A DNA stretch of 64,000 nucleotides from CAYPAV01 sp964408805 (GTDB taxonomy: Bacteria; Pseudomonadota; Alphaproteobacteria; UBA8366): assembly GCA_964408805.1 (NCBI GenBank), contig CAYPAV010000010.1, forward strand, positions 127,105 to 191,104, in the 5' to 3' direction. Of this stretch, positions 52,552 through 61,981 are shown piece after piece; the stretch's first letter is position 1, and the number at the start of each line of letters is the position of its first letter. The translations under genes were made by a program, and so were the position numbers. The notes under the pieces are model-generated. The model made no database searches. It saw only the letters and a program-made list of their open reading frames with translations, and was not told the DNA's origin.

Positions 52552-54636
52552 TTATCCCTCTCCGCCTAGGTAGATGACGTAATTGCCGGTCGGATCGACC
52601 GTCAGGCGGTCTCCGGGGCCGGCGACGACCGTGGTTGTCGCTTCTTCGATCAAGAGCGGGCCGGCGAGGGCATCGCCGGCCCGGAGCGCACCTCCGGCAT
52701 AAACCGCGGTCTCGCACCAGTCATTCGCTTCGTCGAAATAAACCCGGCGATTCTCGAAGGGTTCGGGGGGCGCGGTGCTCGCCGGCGCCTTCGTCGGCGT
52801 CAACCGGTCCAGGAGTCCCCAGGCGATCGTATGCAGGGCGGTGATGTCGATCCGTCCCGCCGGCTGGATATGTCCGTAGAGCCGGTCATGCTCCTTCTCG
52901 AAGGCGGCGCGGATCGCGGTCGGGTCGAAAGCGCCATTCGCCAGTTCCACGCGGATCGACCATTGCTGGCTCTTGTAGCGGAGATCGAGCCAGCGTTCGA
53001 TCCGGGAATTTTCGGCCTCGAACCCTTCGCCGTCCAGCGCCGCGCGGGCCTGGGCGTCGAGTTCCAGATAGCGCTCCCCGATCAGCCCCTCATCCGCCTC
53101 GTCGAGATTGTCGAGATGAACGCGAATGAAATCCTGCCGGACATCCGAGTGCAGCATGCCGAGCGCACAGAAAACGCCCGCCTGGCGGGGGATATAGACC
53201 TTCGCACAGCCAAGGGCCCGGCCGACCGACGCTCCGTGCATCGGCCCGGCCCCGCCCGATGCGACAAGGGTGAAGCGGGCCGGGTTGTGACCGCGCTGAA
53301 TGCTGATCCGCTCGACCGCATGCAGCAGGTTCTGTTCCAGGAGCTTCAGGATACCGATCGCGGCGGCCTCGGTCTCGATGCCGAGCGGTTGGGCCACCTT
53401 CTCGTCGACCGCGCGCCGTGCGAGCGCCGCATCGAGCGAGACTGATCCGTCCGCATAAGGCCCTGCGCGAAGCCGCCCCAGCACCAGTTGCGCATCGGTC
53501 GAGGTCGGATCGGTGCCGCCAAGCCCGTAGCAGGCGGGCCCCGGATCGGCCCCCGCACCGCCGGGTCCGACGATCAGCATGCCGGCGCTATCCGCCTTGG
53601 CGATCGTGCCCCCGCCGGCGCCGACCGTGTGGATGTCGACCGAGGGGGTCGCCAGGTGATAGCCGGCGATGGTCAATTGATCGTCCACCTCGACCCGGCC
53701 GTCGCCCATTAGCATGACGTCGCAGCTGGTGCCGCCGATTTCCATCGAGATCAGGTTGTCGGTGCCCGCCGCCTCGGCATAAAGGCCGAGCGCGCCCACC
53801 CCCGCCGCCGGGCCCGAAAGGACAAGATTGACCGGCCGCAAGGCGACGCGGTCGACCGAGACGGCGCCGCCGTTGCTTTGCACTAGCAGCATCGGGCGCT
53901 GGAGGCCCATCTCCTGCAGGCGATCGTTCAGATTGTTGAGATAGGAGACGACGACGGGAGCGAGATAGGCATTCACCACCGTCGTCGATCCGCGTTCGTA
54001 TTCGCCCATGATCGGCAGGATTTCGCTTGAGACCGATACCCAGTCCTCGAACCCCTCGGCGCGGAGGGCCTCGGCGGCGGCGGTCTCGTGAGCGGGATTG
54101 AGATAGCCGTTGAGAAGGCAGATCGCGACGGAGTCCACATCGTCGGCGCGAAAATGCTCCGCCGCCGATTTGACGTCGGCCAGCGACAGCGCCTCGACCT
54201 CCGCCCCGTCGCGGTCGATCCGTCCCGCCACCGGGCGGCGCAGATAGCGCGGTACCAGGACCGGCGGATAGGGCGCCCGGTGGTCCCACTGCAGGTCGCG
54301 GCGGCTGCGGCGAACCTCGAGGCTGTCGCGGAACCCCTTGGTGGTCAGCATGCCGACCGTGGCACCCTTACCCTCGAGCATGGTGTTGGTCGCCACGGTG
54401 GAGCCGTGGACGAACAATGTGCATTGGCCGAGAAACCCCTCGGGCGTCATGTCGAAACCGGCGGCCGCCGCCGTCACCGCGGCAAGGACTCCCTTTGCCG
54501 GATCGCTCGGCGTGGAGAGGACCTTCGAGACATGCATCCACCCCTCGGCATCCGCGATGACAAGATCGGTGAAGGTGCCGCCGACATCGACGCCGAGACG
54601 CCATGGCGGGGTCGGGATCGTTTTTGACGTGTTCAT
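52552..54636 (-). CDS. Hydantoinase A / oxoprolinase family (HyuA-like)
   Basis: About 694 residues. The actin-like ATPase signature is at the start (RLGVDVGGTFTDLVIADAEG), with LFVHGSTVATNTMLEGKGA, LSGPAAGVGALGLYAEAAG, and ISMEIGGTSCDVMLMGDG in the middle, and CALGMLHSDVRQDFIR later. The start is uncertain: the ATG at 54636 or a GTG 21 bases upstream. First gene of a four-gene minus-strand operon (hyuA, hyuB, hypothetical, methyltransferase). It is divergent from the aminotransferase gene. Confidence 0.92.
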   Translation of the reverse strand: MNTSKTIPTPPWRLGVDVGGTFTDLVIADAEGWMHVSKVLSTPSDPAKGVLAAVTAAAAGFDMTPEGFLGQCTLFVHGSTVATNTMLEGKGATVGMLTTKGFRDSLEVRRSRRDLQWDHRAPYPPVLVPRYLRRPVAGRIDRDGAEVEALSLADVKSAAEHFRADDVDSVAICLLNGYLNPAHETAAAEALRAEGFEDWVSVSSEILPIMGEYERGSTTVVNAYLAPVVVSYLNNLNDRLQEMGLQRPMLLVQSNGGAVSVDRVALRPVNLVLSGPAAGVGALGLYAEAAGTDNLISMEIGGTSCDVMLMGDGRVEVDDQLTIAGYHLATPSVDIHTVGAGGGTIAKADSAGMLIVGPGGAGADPGPACYGLGGTDPTSTDAQLVLGRLRAGPYADGSVSLDAALARRAVDEKVAQPLGIETEAAAIGILKLLEQNLLHAVERISIQRGHNPARFTLVASGGAGPMHGASVGRALGCAKVYIPRQAGVFCALGMLHSDVRQDFIRVHLDNLDEADEGLIGERYLELDAQARAALDGEGFEAENSRIERWLDLRYKSQQWSIRVELANGAFDPTAIRAAFEKEHDRLYGHIQPAGRIDITALHTIAWGLLDRLTPTKAPASTAPPEPFENRRVYFDEANDWCETAVYAGGALRAGDALAGPLLIEEATTTVVAGPGDRLTVDPTGNYVIYLGGEG

Positions 54637-54724
54637 GGACTTCCAGTCATGCGCCACAAATGTTCATAATGAAGATAACGGTTCAGGGCCGTAGTGAAAG
54701 GCCCCGCGAAGGAGAGTGCCCGCG

Positions 54725-56032
54725 ATGTTCCCCGATCCCAAATCCCGCTCCGCTCAGATGTCCGAACGCGCCGCCAAGGTGCTGCCCGCCGGCAACAGCC
54801 GATCGACCATCACGCTCAGCCCCTACAACCTGCACGCCGAGCGCGCGACGGGATCGCGGGTCTGGGACGTCGACGGCAACGAATATGTCGACTTCAACAA
54901 TAATTACACCTCGCTCATCTTGGGCCACGCTCATCCCGCGATCGAAGCGGCGGTGATCGCGCAATTGCCCAAGGGCACCGCCTTTGCGTTCTCGACCGAG
55001 CAGGAGATCGAGCTTGCGGAACTGCTCTGCGACCGGATTCCGGGCTTCGAGCGCATCCGCTTCACCAATTCCGGCAGCGAGGCGGTGATGAATGCGGTCA
55101 AGGCGGCGCGCGCGCATACCGGCCGCCCGAAGATCGCGAAATGCGAGGGCGCTTATCACGGCAGCTACGACTATGTCGAAGTCAGTCTCAGCTCGGGCCC
55201 CGACAATTGGGGCAGCAACGATCCCCGCGCCGTGCCTTATTCCAAGGGCACGCCCGACGGTGTGCTCGACGACGTGGTCGTGATTCCCTTCAACGACGAG
55301 CTCGCGGCCGAGCAATTGCTGGAGAAGAACGCCGACACCCTGGCCGCGGTGCTGTTCGATCCGGTCTCGAGCCGTGTCGGCCTGCTGCCGCCGAGCCAGG
55401 CCTTCCTCGACATGCTGCAACGGTTTTGCGCCAAGCACGACGTGTTGCTGGTCTTCGATGAGGTGATCGCGTTTCGCCTCGGCCCGACCGGCGCCCAAGG
55501 CGTTTACGGCGTCACCCCGGACCTGACGGCGCTCGCCAAGATCATCGGCGGCGGCTTTCCCGTCGGCGCGGTAGCCGGCCGCGCCGAGGTGATGGGGGTC
55601 TTCGAGACCGGCAAGGGTCTGCCCCATGGCGGTACCTTCAACGGCAATCCCGTCACCATGGTCGCCGGCAAGGCCTGTATGGAGGAAATGACGCCCGAGG
55701 CCTTCGCCGGGCTGAACGATATGGGCCAACGCATGCGCGATGCCCTGGGCGATGCCCTGGCGACGGCCGGGATCGAGGGACAGGTGACGGGGCAGGGCTC
55801 GCTGATGCGCCTCCATTTGACCAGCCGACGCTTGACCGGCTATCGCAGCGTCTACCCCAAGCCCGATGAGGCGGCGCGCATGGCGGACCTTCACCGCCAC
55901 CTCCTCAACGCGGGCTTCTACATCTCCGCCTACGGCATGGTCTGTCTTTCGACGGTGAATACCGACACCGAGGTCGATGGTCTGATTTCCGCCATCGTGG
56001 ACGGCTTGAAGACGAGCGCGCGGGCGGCCTAG
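54725..56032 (+). CDS. Class III (GSA-like) PLP aminotransferase
   Basis: 435 residues from the ATG at 54725 (AAGGAG ten bases upstream). The glutamate-1-semialdehyde aminotransferase pattern is present: VLPAGNSRSTI, SNSGSEAVMNAVKAARAHTG (here FTNSGSEA), GAYHGSYDY, LVFDEVIAFRLGPTGAQ, the PLP Lys in DLTALAKIIGGGFPVGAVAG, and HGGTFNGNPVTMVAG. Sequence similarity is to the aminomutase/transaminase subgroup, not necessarily haem synthesis. It is divergent from hyuA and could act on products of hydantoin hydrolysis. Its 3' end overlaps the LLM gene by 4 bp. Confidence 0.92.
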   Translation: MFPDPKSRSAQMSERAAKVLPAGNSRSTITLSPYNLHAERATGSRVWDVDGNEYVDFNNNYTSLILGHAHPAIEAAVIAQLPKGTAFAFSTEQEIELAELLCDRIPGFERIRFTNSGSEAVMNAVKAARAHTGRPKIAKCEGAYHGSYDYVEVSLSSGPDNWGSNDPRAVPYSKGTPDGVLDDVVVIPFNDELAAEQLLEKNADTLAAVLFDPVSSRVGLLPPSQAFLDMLQRFCAKHDVLLVFDEVIAFRLGPTGAQGVYGVTPDLTALAKIIGGGFPVGAVAGRAEVMGVFETGKGLPHGGTFNGNPVTMVAGKACMEEMTPEAFAGLNDMGQRMRDALGDALATAGIEGQVTGQGSLMRLHLTSRRLTGYRSVYPKPDEAARMADLHRHLLNAGFYISAYGMVCLSTVNTDTEVDGLISAIVDGLKTSARAA

Positions 56033-57240
56033 GGTTGCGGAACGCCGACGGTGTGTAGGACCGGCTCACTCTTTTCGGAGGCCGCGCCCGCGTTGCTTGG
56101 GCTCAGCTCCTTCAAGCGCGGGTAAACCTCGCGCGCGAGGAGGCGGATGCCCTTTTTCGTCTCTTCGTGGGTCATGTGGCCGGCCTGTCCCATCGACAGC
56201 AGGTGGCCGAAGCCGCCGACATGGTCGTAGAACCGCTTGAGCTGCTCGAATACCTGGTCCGGATTGCCGCAGAAGACGACCCCCTTTTCGATCTGTTCGT
56301 CGAGATCGGGGACGTAGCCGGGGCGCCGCTCGCCGATCTGGCCGCCTTTGAGGACCATCACGTTGGCGTCGATGCTGGCATAGCCGGGTGGGTTCCGAAA
56401 ATGCATCGGCAGTTTGTTGTGGCTGAGATACCAAAGGAGCTTTTGCCCGCCGGCGCGACCCTCCGCCTCGGTGTCGCCGACATAGACGAGCCCGCTATAG
56501 GCAAGCCGGTCGAGCGGCGTTTCGCTACCATGGCCGAATTCGCTGTAACCCGCCCGATAGGAATTGAACACGCCGGGTGTTCGATCATATCCGGTGAGGA
56601 AGGTGGCAAGGACATGCCCGCGCCTGGCACTCTCTCTCGCGCCGCTGCTGCTGAGACTGGTGGTCCAGACCGGCGGGTGGGGCTGCTGGTAGGGCCGCGG
56701 CCAAATGTTGACCATCCGATGCTGGTAGAAACGACCCTCGAAGGTGAAGGGGCCGTCATGGCTGGTCCAGGCCTTCAGGATCAGATCATGGGCCTCCCAC
56801 ATGCGCTCCGCCGTGCGCACGGGATTGCTGTTCGCGGGCGCGATCTCATAGGGAACACTGCGGACGAAACCACACTCCAACCGGCCTTTCGACATCACGT
56901 CGACCATCGCCATTTCCTCGGCCACGCGAACCGGCTGGCCCCGGTTAGCGATCGGATTGCCGAGGATCAGGAGCCGCGCGTTCTTGGTAACCCGCGCGAG
57001 GACACCCAACATGATCGGGGCGGCCGGATCGACGCAGGTCGGCGTCTGGTGATGCTCGTTCACCATGATGTCGAGACCTTCCTCGTCGACGACGCACCAT
57101 TCGTCGATGCGCTGGTGGTAGAGGTCGTGGCCGATCGCGGGATCGAAATTTCGGTTGGGAAGCGAGACCCGGACCGATTCGTAATCCTCTTCCGGCGGCA
57201 GGTGCGGATAGGCGGTTTCGCTGAAGTGCCAGATTTTCAT
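56029..57240 (-). CDS. LLM class flavin-dependent oxidoreductase
   Basis: 403 residues. Luciferase-like barrel blocks: IMVNEHHQTPTCVDPAAPIM, LILGNPIANRGQPVRVAEEM, VDVMSKGRLECGFVRSVPYE and FCGNPDQVFEQLKRFYDHVG. The segment around residue 60 (NEHHQT) is the flavin-side substrate loop. GGGAGG lies eight bases before the ATG. It is preceded by a hydrolase gene 14 bp away on the same strand, a pairing typical of ester or sulfur-compound catabolism. Substrate unknown. Confidence 0.9.
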   Translation of the reverse strand: MKIWHFSETAYPHLPPEEDYESVRVSLPNRNFDPAIGHDLYHQRIDEWCVVDEEGLDIMVNEHHQTPTCVDPAAPIMLGVLARVTKNARLLILGNPIANRGQPVRVAEEMAMVDVMSKGRLECGFVRSVPYEIAPANSNPVRTAERMWEAHDLILKAWTSHDGPFTFEGRFYQHRMVNIWPRPYQQPHPPVWTTSLSSSGARESARRGHVLATFLTGYDRTPGVFNSYRAGYSEFGHGSETPLDRLAYSGLVYVGDTEAEGRAGGQKLLWYLSHNKLPMHFRNPPGYASIDANVMVLKGGQIGERRPGYVPDLDEQIEKGVVFCGNPDQVFEQLKRFYDHVGGFGHLLSMGQAGHMTHEETKKGIRLLAREVYPRLKELSPSNAGAASEKSEPVLHTVGVPQP

Positions 57241-57254
57241 CGGTTATACCTCCC

Positions 57255-58034
57255 TTACCCGTTCGCCCATTCGACGATGCGCTCGACGAACGCGTCCGGT
57301 TTCTCGATTTCGACGGCGTGGCCGGCGCCGGGCACGGTTTCCAGCACCGCCCCCGGGATCAATCCGGCATAGGCCTCGGCGTATTCCCGGCTCACCAGGC
57401 CATCATGGTCGCCGCGCAGCATCAAGGTCGGCCGGTCGATCAGGTGCAGCCGGTGTTTCAGCTTCGGATTTTGCATGTAGGGCTCCCAGACGACCAGCGC
57501 CAAGGTCTGGCGGTTGCGCGCCATGATTTCCAATTGCGCCTCGGAGAGAGTTTTCGGGTCGACGGCGAATTTTTCCGGCTCGTGAAACAGGCAGCCCGCA
57601 AGATCCTCCGGCTCCATTGCGAAGATGTCGGGAATATCGAGCTTGTCGCGTGAACCCACTTTGATGCCGACCGGCGCCACCAGGACGGCCTTGGCGATCC
57701 GGTTCGTATTTTTGGTCAGGAGATCGGCCGCGACCCAGCCGCCAAGCGACGAGCCGACGAGGATCACGTCTTCTAGGTCGAGGGTCCGTATTAGATCGAG
57801 ATAGACATGGACGAAATCATCGATCGAATCTATCCATTCGGGCAGACCGGAAGCGCCGAAGCCTGGATGGGAAGGGGCGATTAGCTGGAAATGTTCCGTG
57901 ATCCCTTCGGCGAAGGCGCCCTGCGGCCGGAAGCCGCCCGCATGATGCAGATAGAGCAGGGGTTGCCCTTCACCGCCCGCGTGGACTTCGAGCTCGACAT
58001 CGCCAAGTTTAAGGGTTGATCTTTCCAATGACAC
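57255..58034 (-). CDS. Alpha/beta hydrolase
   Basis: About 259 residues from the GTG at 58034 (GGAG nine bases upstream); the longer frame above has no family similarity. The elbow GSSLGG carries Ser, with LRGDHDGLV (Asp) and GAGHAVEIEK (His) completing the triad, and LYLHHAGGF the oxyanion strand. First gene of a pair with the LLM oxidoreductase. Likely a small esterase. Confidence 0.88.
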   Translation of the reverse strand: MSLERSTLKLGDVELEVHAGGEGQPLLYLHHAGGFRPQGAFAEGITEHFQLIAPSHPGFGASGLPEWIDSIDDFVHVYLDLIRTLDLEDVILVGSSLGGWVAADLLTKNTNRIAKAVLVAPVGIKVGSRDKLDIPDIFAMEPEDLAGCLFHEPEKFAVDPKTLSEAQLEIMARNRQTLALVVWEPYMQNPKLKHRLHLIDRPTLMLRGDHDGLVSREYAEAYAGLIPGAVLETVPGAGHAVEIEKPDAFVERIVEWANG

Positions 58035-58175
58035 GGTTCCGGGCTCCCCTCCCGACGTTCGATCTAGGGAATAAGATAATTCCAGTCGAATGTCCGACCA
58101 TGCCCGGTGCCGAAACGCCCTTCTTCCGCGGTCGGCGCGGAGGTAGACTTGATACAAATTTCGAGGGAGCCGGAG

Positions 58176-58955
58176 ATGACCGAATTATCTGCCGATCAAA
58201 AGCAGCTACGTGATGAATTCGTCGACAATCGGGGTTATTGGAACCCGTTCTGGGAACAGGTGCTGACTCTCAGCCCGGAATTCTTCAAGGCCTATAGCGA
58301 TTTCTCCTCGGTGCCCTGGAAGACAGGGACCCTGGCCCCGAAGATCAAGGAGTTCGTCTATATCGCGATTGATGCCTCGACGACCCATCTCTACATCCCG
58401 GGCCTGCGCATCCATATCCAGAACGCGCTCAATCACGGCGCCACCCGGGAAGAGATCATGGAGGTGCTGCAGCTGACAAGCGTCCTCGGCGTTCATACCT
58501 GCTCCGAGGGTATCCCGATCCTGATCGAGGAACTGCGGAACGCGGGCAAGGCGGAAGACTTCGATGCGGCCGTACTCGGCGAGCGCGAGGAAAAGCTGAA
58601 GGCGGACTTCATCGAGGCGCGCGGTTATTGGGCACCGTTCTGGGATCAGATGCTGAAGCTCAGCCCGGAATTCTTCGAGGCCTATCTGAATTTCTCCTCG
58701 GTACCGTGGCGGAACGGCGTCCTGGAACCGAAGATCAAGGAGCTGATCTATATCGCCATCGATTCCGCGACCACCCATCTCTATAACGCCGGCACCCGCG
58801 TCCATCTTCGGAACGCCTTGAGCTACGGCGCCACCAAGGAAGAGATCATGGAGGTCTTCCAGCTCACCAGCGTGATCGGCATCCACACCTGTACCGAGAG
58901 CGTGCCGATCCTGTTCGAGGAGCTGGAACGGGCCGAGGCGAAGGCCGCGGAGTAA
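58176..58955 (+). CDS. Carboxymuconolactone decarboxylase family protein, internal tandem duplication
   Basis: 259 residues from the ATG at 58176 (GAGGGAG six bases upstream). It consists of two ~125-residue units (unit 1: residues 11-140; unit 2: 141-259). Unit 1: RGYWNPFWEQVLTLSPEFFK, DFSSVPWKTGTLAPKIKEFV, NHGATREEIMEVLQLTSVLG. Unit 2: RGYWAPFWDQMLKLSPEFFE, NFSSVPWRNGVLEPKIKELI, SYGATKEEIMEVFQLTSVIG. Both have HTC(S/T) but not the AhpD CxxC. The nucleotide similarity of the units points to a fairly recent duplication. It converges on the SDR gene, one base apart. Confidence 0.9.
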   Translation: MTELSADQKQLRDEFVDNRGYWNPFWEQVLTLSPEFFKAYSDFSSVPWKTGTLAPKIKEFVYIAIDASTTHLYIPGLRIHIQNALNHGATREEIMEVLQLTSVLGVHTCSEGIPILIEELRNAGKAEDFDAAVLGEREEKLKADFIEARGYWAPFWDQMLKLSPEFFEAYLNFSSVPWRNGVLEPKIKELIYIAIDSATTHLYNAGTRVHLRNALSYGATKEEIMEVFQLTSVIGIHTCTESVPILFEELERAEAKAAE

Positions 58956-58956
58956 A

Positions 58957-59721
58957 TCAAACGGTCAGATAACCGCCATCGACCATCAGGATCGTGCCGG
59001 TGACATAGGCGGACATGTCGGAGGCCAGGAAGATCGCCGGACCGACGATGTCCTCCGCTTCCGCCGCCCGCCCGAGCGGTGTGTGACGCAGGAAATTCCC
59101 CATCATATCGGGGTTGGTTTCCCGCGCCGCTTCGTTCATCGGCGTGAGCACGAAGCCGGGTCCGATCGCGTTGACCCGGACCCCGTCGGCGCCGAGCTCG
59201 GCCGCCAGCGAGCGGGTCAGGCCGAGGACGCCGTGCTTCGAAGCCGTATAGGCGACCGAATTCGACGTATGTACGAAGGATTGGATCGAGCCGATATTGA
59301 CGATCCGGCCCTGGGATCGGCGAAGCTGGTCCAGGAATCCGTGTGCCATGTTGAAAACGCCGTTCAGATTGACGTCCAGGATGGCGGCCCAATCGCCGGC
59401 GACCGTCTCGCGGTCCGACGTCACATGGTTCCGCCGGTTGATCCCGGCCACGTTCGCCAGGATGGAGACCGTGCCGATCTTCGCCTCGATCTGTTCGGCG
59501 ACCGCGCGGCAGGTATCGGCCTCGGTGACGTCGAGCCTGAAGCTCCAGGCCTCGCCGCCCGCCTTCAGGATATCGCTCGCCGTCTCGGCTGCGGCCTCGA
59601 GATTGGTGTCGATCGCGACGATCTGAGCGCCGGCGCCGGCATAGCCCTTGGCGACCGCGCGGCCGATGCCCGAGCCGCCGCCGGTGACGACCGCGAGGTG
59701 TCCCTCGAGTAATCCGCTCAT
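58957..59721 (-). CDS. SDR family NAD(P)-dependent oxidoreductase
   Basis: 254 residues from the ATG at 59721 (AAGGA seven bases upstream); the longer upstream frame is not protein-like. TGGGSGIG, ANVAGIN, the Ser in VNIGSI, and YTASK give the complete SDR active site. The C-terminal MSAYVTGTILMVDGGYLTV is typical. It is convergent with the duplicated CMD protein gene; the two, with the LLM/hydrolase pair, may be one catabolic cluster. Confidence 0.92.
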   Translation of the reverse strand: MSGLLEGHLAVVTGGGSGIGRAVAKGYAGAGAQIVAIDTNLEAAAETASDILKAGGEAWSFRLDVTEADTCRAVAEQIEAKIGTVSILANVAGINRRNHVTSDRETVAGDWAAILDVNLNGVFNMAHGFLDQLRRSQGRIVNIGSIQSFVHTSNSVAYTASKHGVLGLTRSLAAELGADGVRVNAIGPGFVLTPMNEAARETNPDMMGNFLRHTPLGRAAEAEDIVGPAIFLASDMSAYVTGTILMVDGGYLTV

Positions 59722-59828
59722 GGTTTTTTCCTTCCGGCGCTTTCTCTTCACGATCGATGAACAAGATAATGTGTTGGCCGAGGATGCAAGTGCGGTCGGG
59801 CCGCTAAAAGGGAAAAGGAAATACGAAG

Positions 59829-60287
59829 ATGAGCAATGGCAATTGGACGGTTTATCTCTCGGGCGAAATCCACACCGATTGGCGCGAGCGCATCGAGGAC
59901 GGCACCAGAGCGGCCGACCTGCCGATCGAATTCGTCTCGCCGGTGACCGACCACGACTCTTCCGACGATTGCGGGGTCTCGATCCTGGGCGCGGAGTCCG
60001 ATGCATTCTGGAAGGACCACAAAGGTGCGAAGGTCAACGCCATCCGCACCCGGACCCTGATTGACCGCGCCGATGTCGTCGTGGTCCGCTTCGGCGATAA
60101 ATACCGCCAATGGAACGCCGCCTTCGATGCCGGCTTCGCCGCCGCCTTGGGCAAGCCCGTCATCACCCTTCACGATCCCGGCCTGACTCACGCCTTGAAG
60201 GAAGTCGACGGTGCCGCCCAGGCCGTCGCCGAAACGCCGGAACAGGTGGTCGGAATACTGAACTACACGCTGACCGGGTCGCTGTAG
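59829..60287 (+). CDS. YtoQ family protein
   Basis: 152 residues. It matches the YtoQ family, related to nucleoside 2-deoxyribosyltransferases, in length and motifs: WTVYLSGEIHTDWRERIEDG, FVSPVTDHDSSDDCG, DRADVVVVRFGDKYRQWNAA and GKPVITLHDPGLTHALKEVD. The function is unknown; the fold suggests binding of a nucleoside or sugar. A terminator follows directly, then guaA. Cytosolic. Confidence 0.85.
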   Translation: MSNGNWTVYLSGEIHTDWRERIEDGTRAADLPIEFVSPVTDHDSSDDCGVSILGAESDAFWKDHKGAKVNAIRTRTLIDRADVVVVRFGDKYRQWNAAFDAGFAAALGKPVITLHDPGLTHALKEVDGAAQAVAETPEQVVGILNYTLTGSL

Positions 60288-60298
60288 ACCCGGCTCAT

Positions 60299-60318
60299 CC
60301 GCTTTGAAGCGGGTTTTT
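60299..60318 (+). terminator. Rho-independent terminator after the YtoQ gene
   Basis: CCGC-TTTGAA-GCGG hairpin directly followed by GTTTTT, 11 bp after the YtoQ stop codon and 61 bp before guaA. The stem is short but GC-rich and an outer ACCCG/CGGGT pair could extend it. Confidence 0.65.
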
Positions 60319-60379
60319 CACGGCATCGGATGTCTTCCGCCTTGACCCTCCCGGGTCTCCGGGTACATTGCGGCGACCC

Positions 60380-61930
60380 ATGACCGACCGCGTGCTCATC
60401 CTCGATTTCGGCAGCCAGGTGACCCAGCTCATCGCGCGCCGCGTGCGCGAGAGTGGGGTCTACTGCGAAATTCATCCCTTCAATAGCGTGACCGCCGAGA
60501 GCATCCGGGATTTCGACCCGAAGGCGGTGATCCTGTCGGGCGGACCGGCCTCGGTGCTCCATTCCGACACGCCGAGGGCGCCCGACGAATTGTTCGAGAT
60601 GGGTCTGCCCGTGCTCGGTATCTGCTATGGCGAGCAGACCATGTGCGCGCAGTTGGGCGGCGAGGTCGAGGAGACCGGCCACCGCGAATTCGGCCGCGCC
60701 ATGATCGAGGTGACCGAGGCCTGTTCGCTGATCGAAGGGGTTTGGTCGATCGGCGAGGAGCATCAGGTCTGGATGAGCCACGGCGACACCGTGATCTCGA
60801 TCCCCGACGGCTTTCGGGCCGTCGCCAAGACCGACGGCTCCCCCTTCGCCATGATCGCCGACGAGACGCGGAATTTTTACGCGACCCAGTTCCATCTCGA
60901 GGTCATGCACACGCCGGACGGCGCCAAGCTGATCCGAAACTTCACCCATGCGATCGCGGGCTGCACTGGCGACTGGACGATGGCGAATTTCCGCGCCGAA
61001 TCGGTCTGCGCCATTCGCGAACAGGTCGGCGACGGCAAGGTGATCTGCGGGCTCTCGGGTGGAGTCGATAGCTCCGTTGCCGCCGTCCTCATCCACGAGG
61101 CGATCGGCGATCAGCTCACCTGCATCTTTGTCGACCATGGATTGTTGCGCCAAGGCGAGGCCGAACAGGTTGTCGAGACCTTCCGCGGCCGCTTCAACCT
61201 GAAGCTCGACCACCGCGATGCGAGCGACCTCTTCATCGGCAAGCTGGAAGGCGTTTCCGATCCCGAGGAAAAGCGGAAAATCATTGGCGCCACCTTTATC
61301 GACGTCTTCGAGGAAGAGGCCGAGAAGGTCGGCGGGGCCGGGTTCCTGGCCCAGGGCACCCTCTATCCCGACGTGATCGAATCGGTCTCCTTCACCGGCG
61401 GCCCCAGCGTCACCATCAAGTCGCACCATAATGTGGGCGGGTTGCCGGAGCGCATGAACATGAAACTGGTGGAGCCGCTCCGCGAGCTCTTCAAGGACGA
61501 GGTCCGCGATCTCGGGCGCGAACTCGGCCTCCCCGACGACATCGTGGGGCGCCATCCGTTTCCCGGTCCCGGCCTCGCCATCCGGCTTCCCGGCGGCATC
61601 AGCCGCCAGAAGATCGAGATCCTCCGCCAGGCGGACGCGATCTATATCGAGGAGATCCGCAACGCCGGGCTCTACGACACTATCTGGCAGGCTTTCGCGG
61701 TCTTGCTTCCGGTGCGGACCGTCGGCGTAATGGGCGACGACCGCACCTACGACTACGCCTGTGCCTTGCGCGCGGTCACCTCCACGGACGGCATGACGGC
61801 GGACTACTACCCCTTCGACCACGACTTCCTGTCCCGCACCGCCAACCGCATCGTCAACGAAGTCCAGGGCATCAACCGCGTCACCTACGACATCACTTCG
61901 AAACCGCCGGGGACGATTGAGTGGGAGTGA
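60380..61930 (+). CDS. guaA: GMP synthase (glutamine-hydrolysing)
   Basis: 516 residues, complete. The glutamine amidotransferase domain has the nucleophile Cys82 in GICYGEQTM and the Glu/His pair near YATQFHLEV; the ATP-pyrophosphatase P-loop is LSGGVDSSV; the C-terminal dimerisation domain ends with the conserved PPGTIEWE. It converts XMP to GMP in the cytosol. The ATG at 60380 is preferred to a TTG four codons upstream, although neither has a strong ribosome site. The conserved 3' end is a known integration target for genomic islands, and an integrase gene follows. Confidence 0.97.
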   Translation: MTDRVLILDFGSQVTQLIARRVRESGVYCEIHPFNSVTAESIRDFDPKAVILSGGPASVLHSDTPRAPDELFEMGLPVLGICYGEQTMCAQLGGEVEETGHREFGRAMIEVTEACSLIEGVWSIGEEHQVWMSHGDTVISIPDGFRAVAKTDGSPFAMIADETRNFYATQFHLEVMHTPDGAKLIRNFTHAIAGCTGDWTMANFRAESVCAIREQVGDGKVICGLSGGVDSSVAAVLIHEAIGDQLTCIFVDHGLLRQGEAEQVVETFRGRFNLKLDHRDASDLFIGKLEGVSDPEEKRKIIGATFIDVFEEEAEKVGGAGFLAQGTLYPDVIESVSFTGGPSVTIKSHHNVGGLPERMNMKLVEPLRELFKDEVRDLGRELGLPDDIVGRHPFPGPGLAIRLPGGISRQKIEILRQADAIYIEEIRNAGLYDTIWQAFAVLLPVRTVGVMGDDRTYDYACALRAVTSTDGMTADYYPFDHDFLSRTANRIVNEVQGINRVTYDITSKPPGTIEWE

Positions 61931-61981
61931 TCTCGTAAAATTTAATTCAATATAATCAATGTGTTAAATTAGTTATTGATT

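Noticed and set aside
54683..55900. 405-aa frame opposite the aminotransferase
   Set aside because: Antisense shadow; the aminotransferase carries the complete PLP motifs.
60263..61822. 519-aa open frame on the minus strand opposite guaA
   Set aside because: guaA has full motif support; the antisense frame has none.
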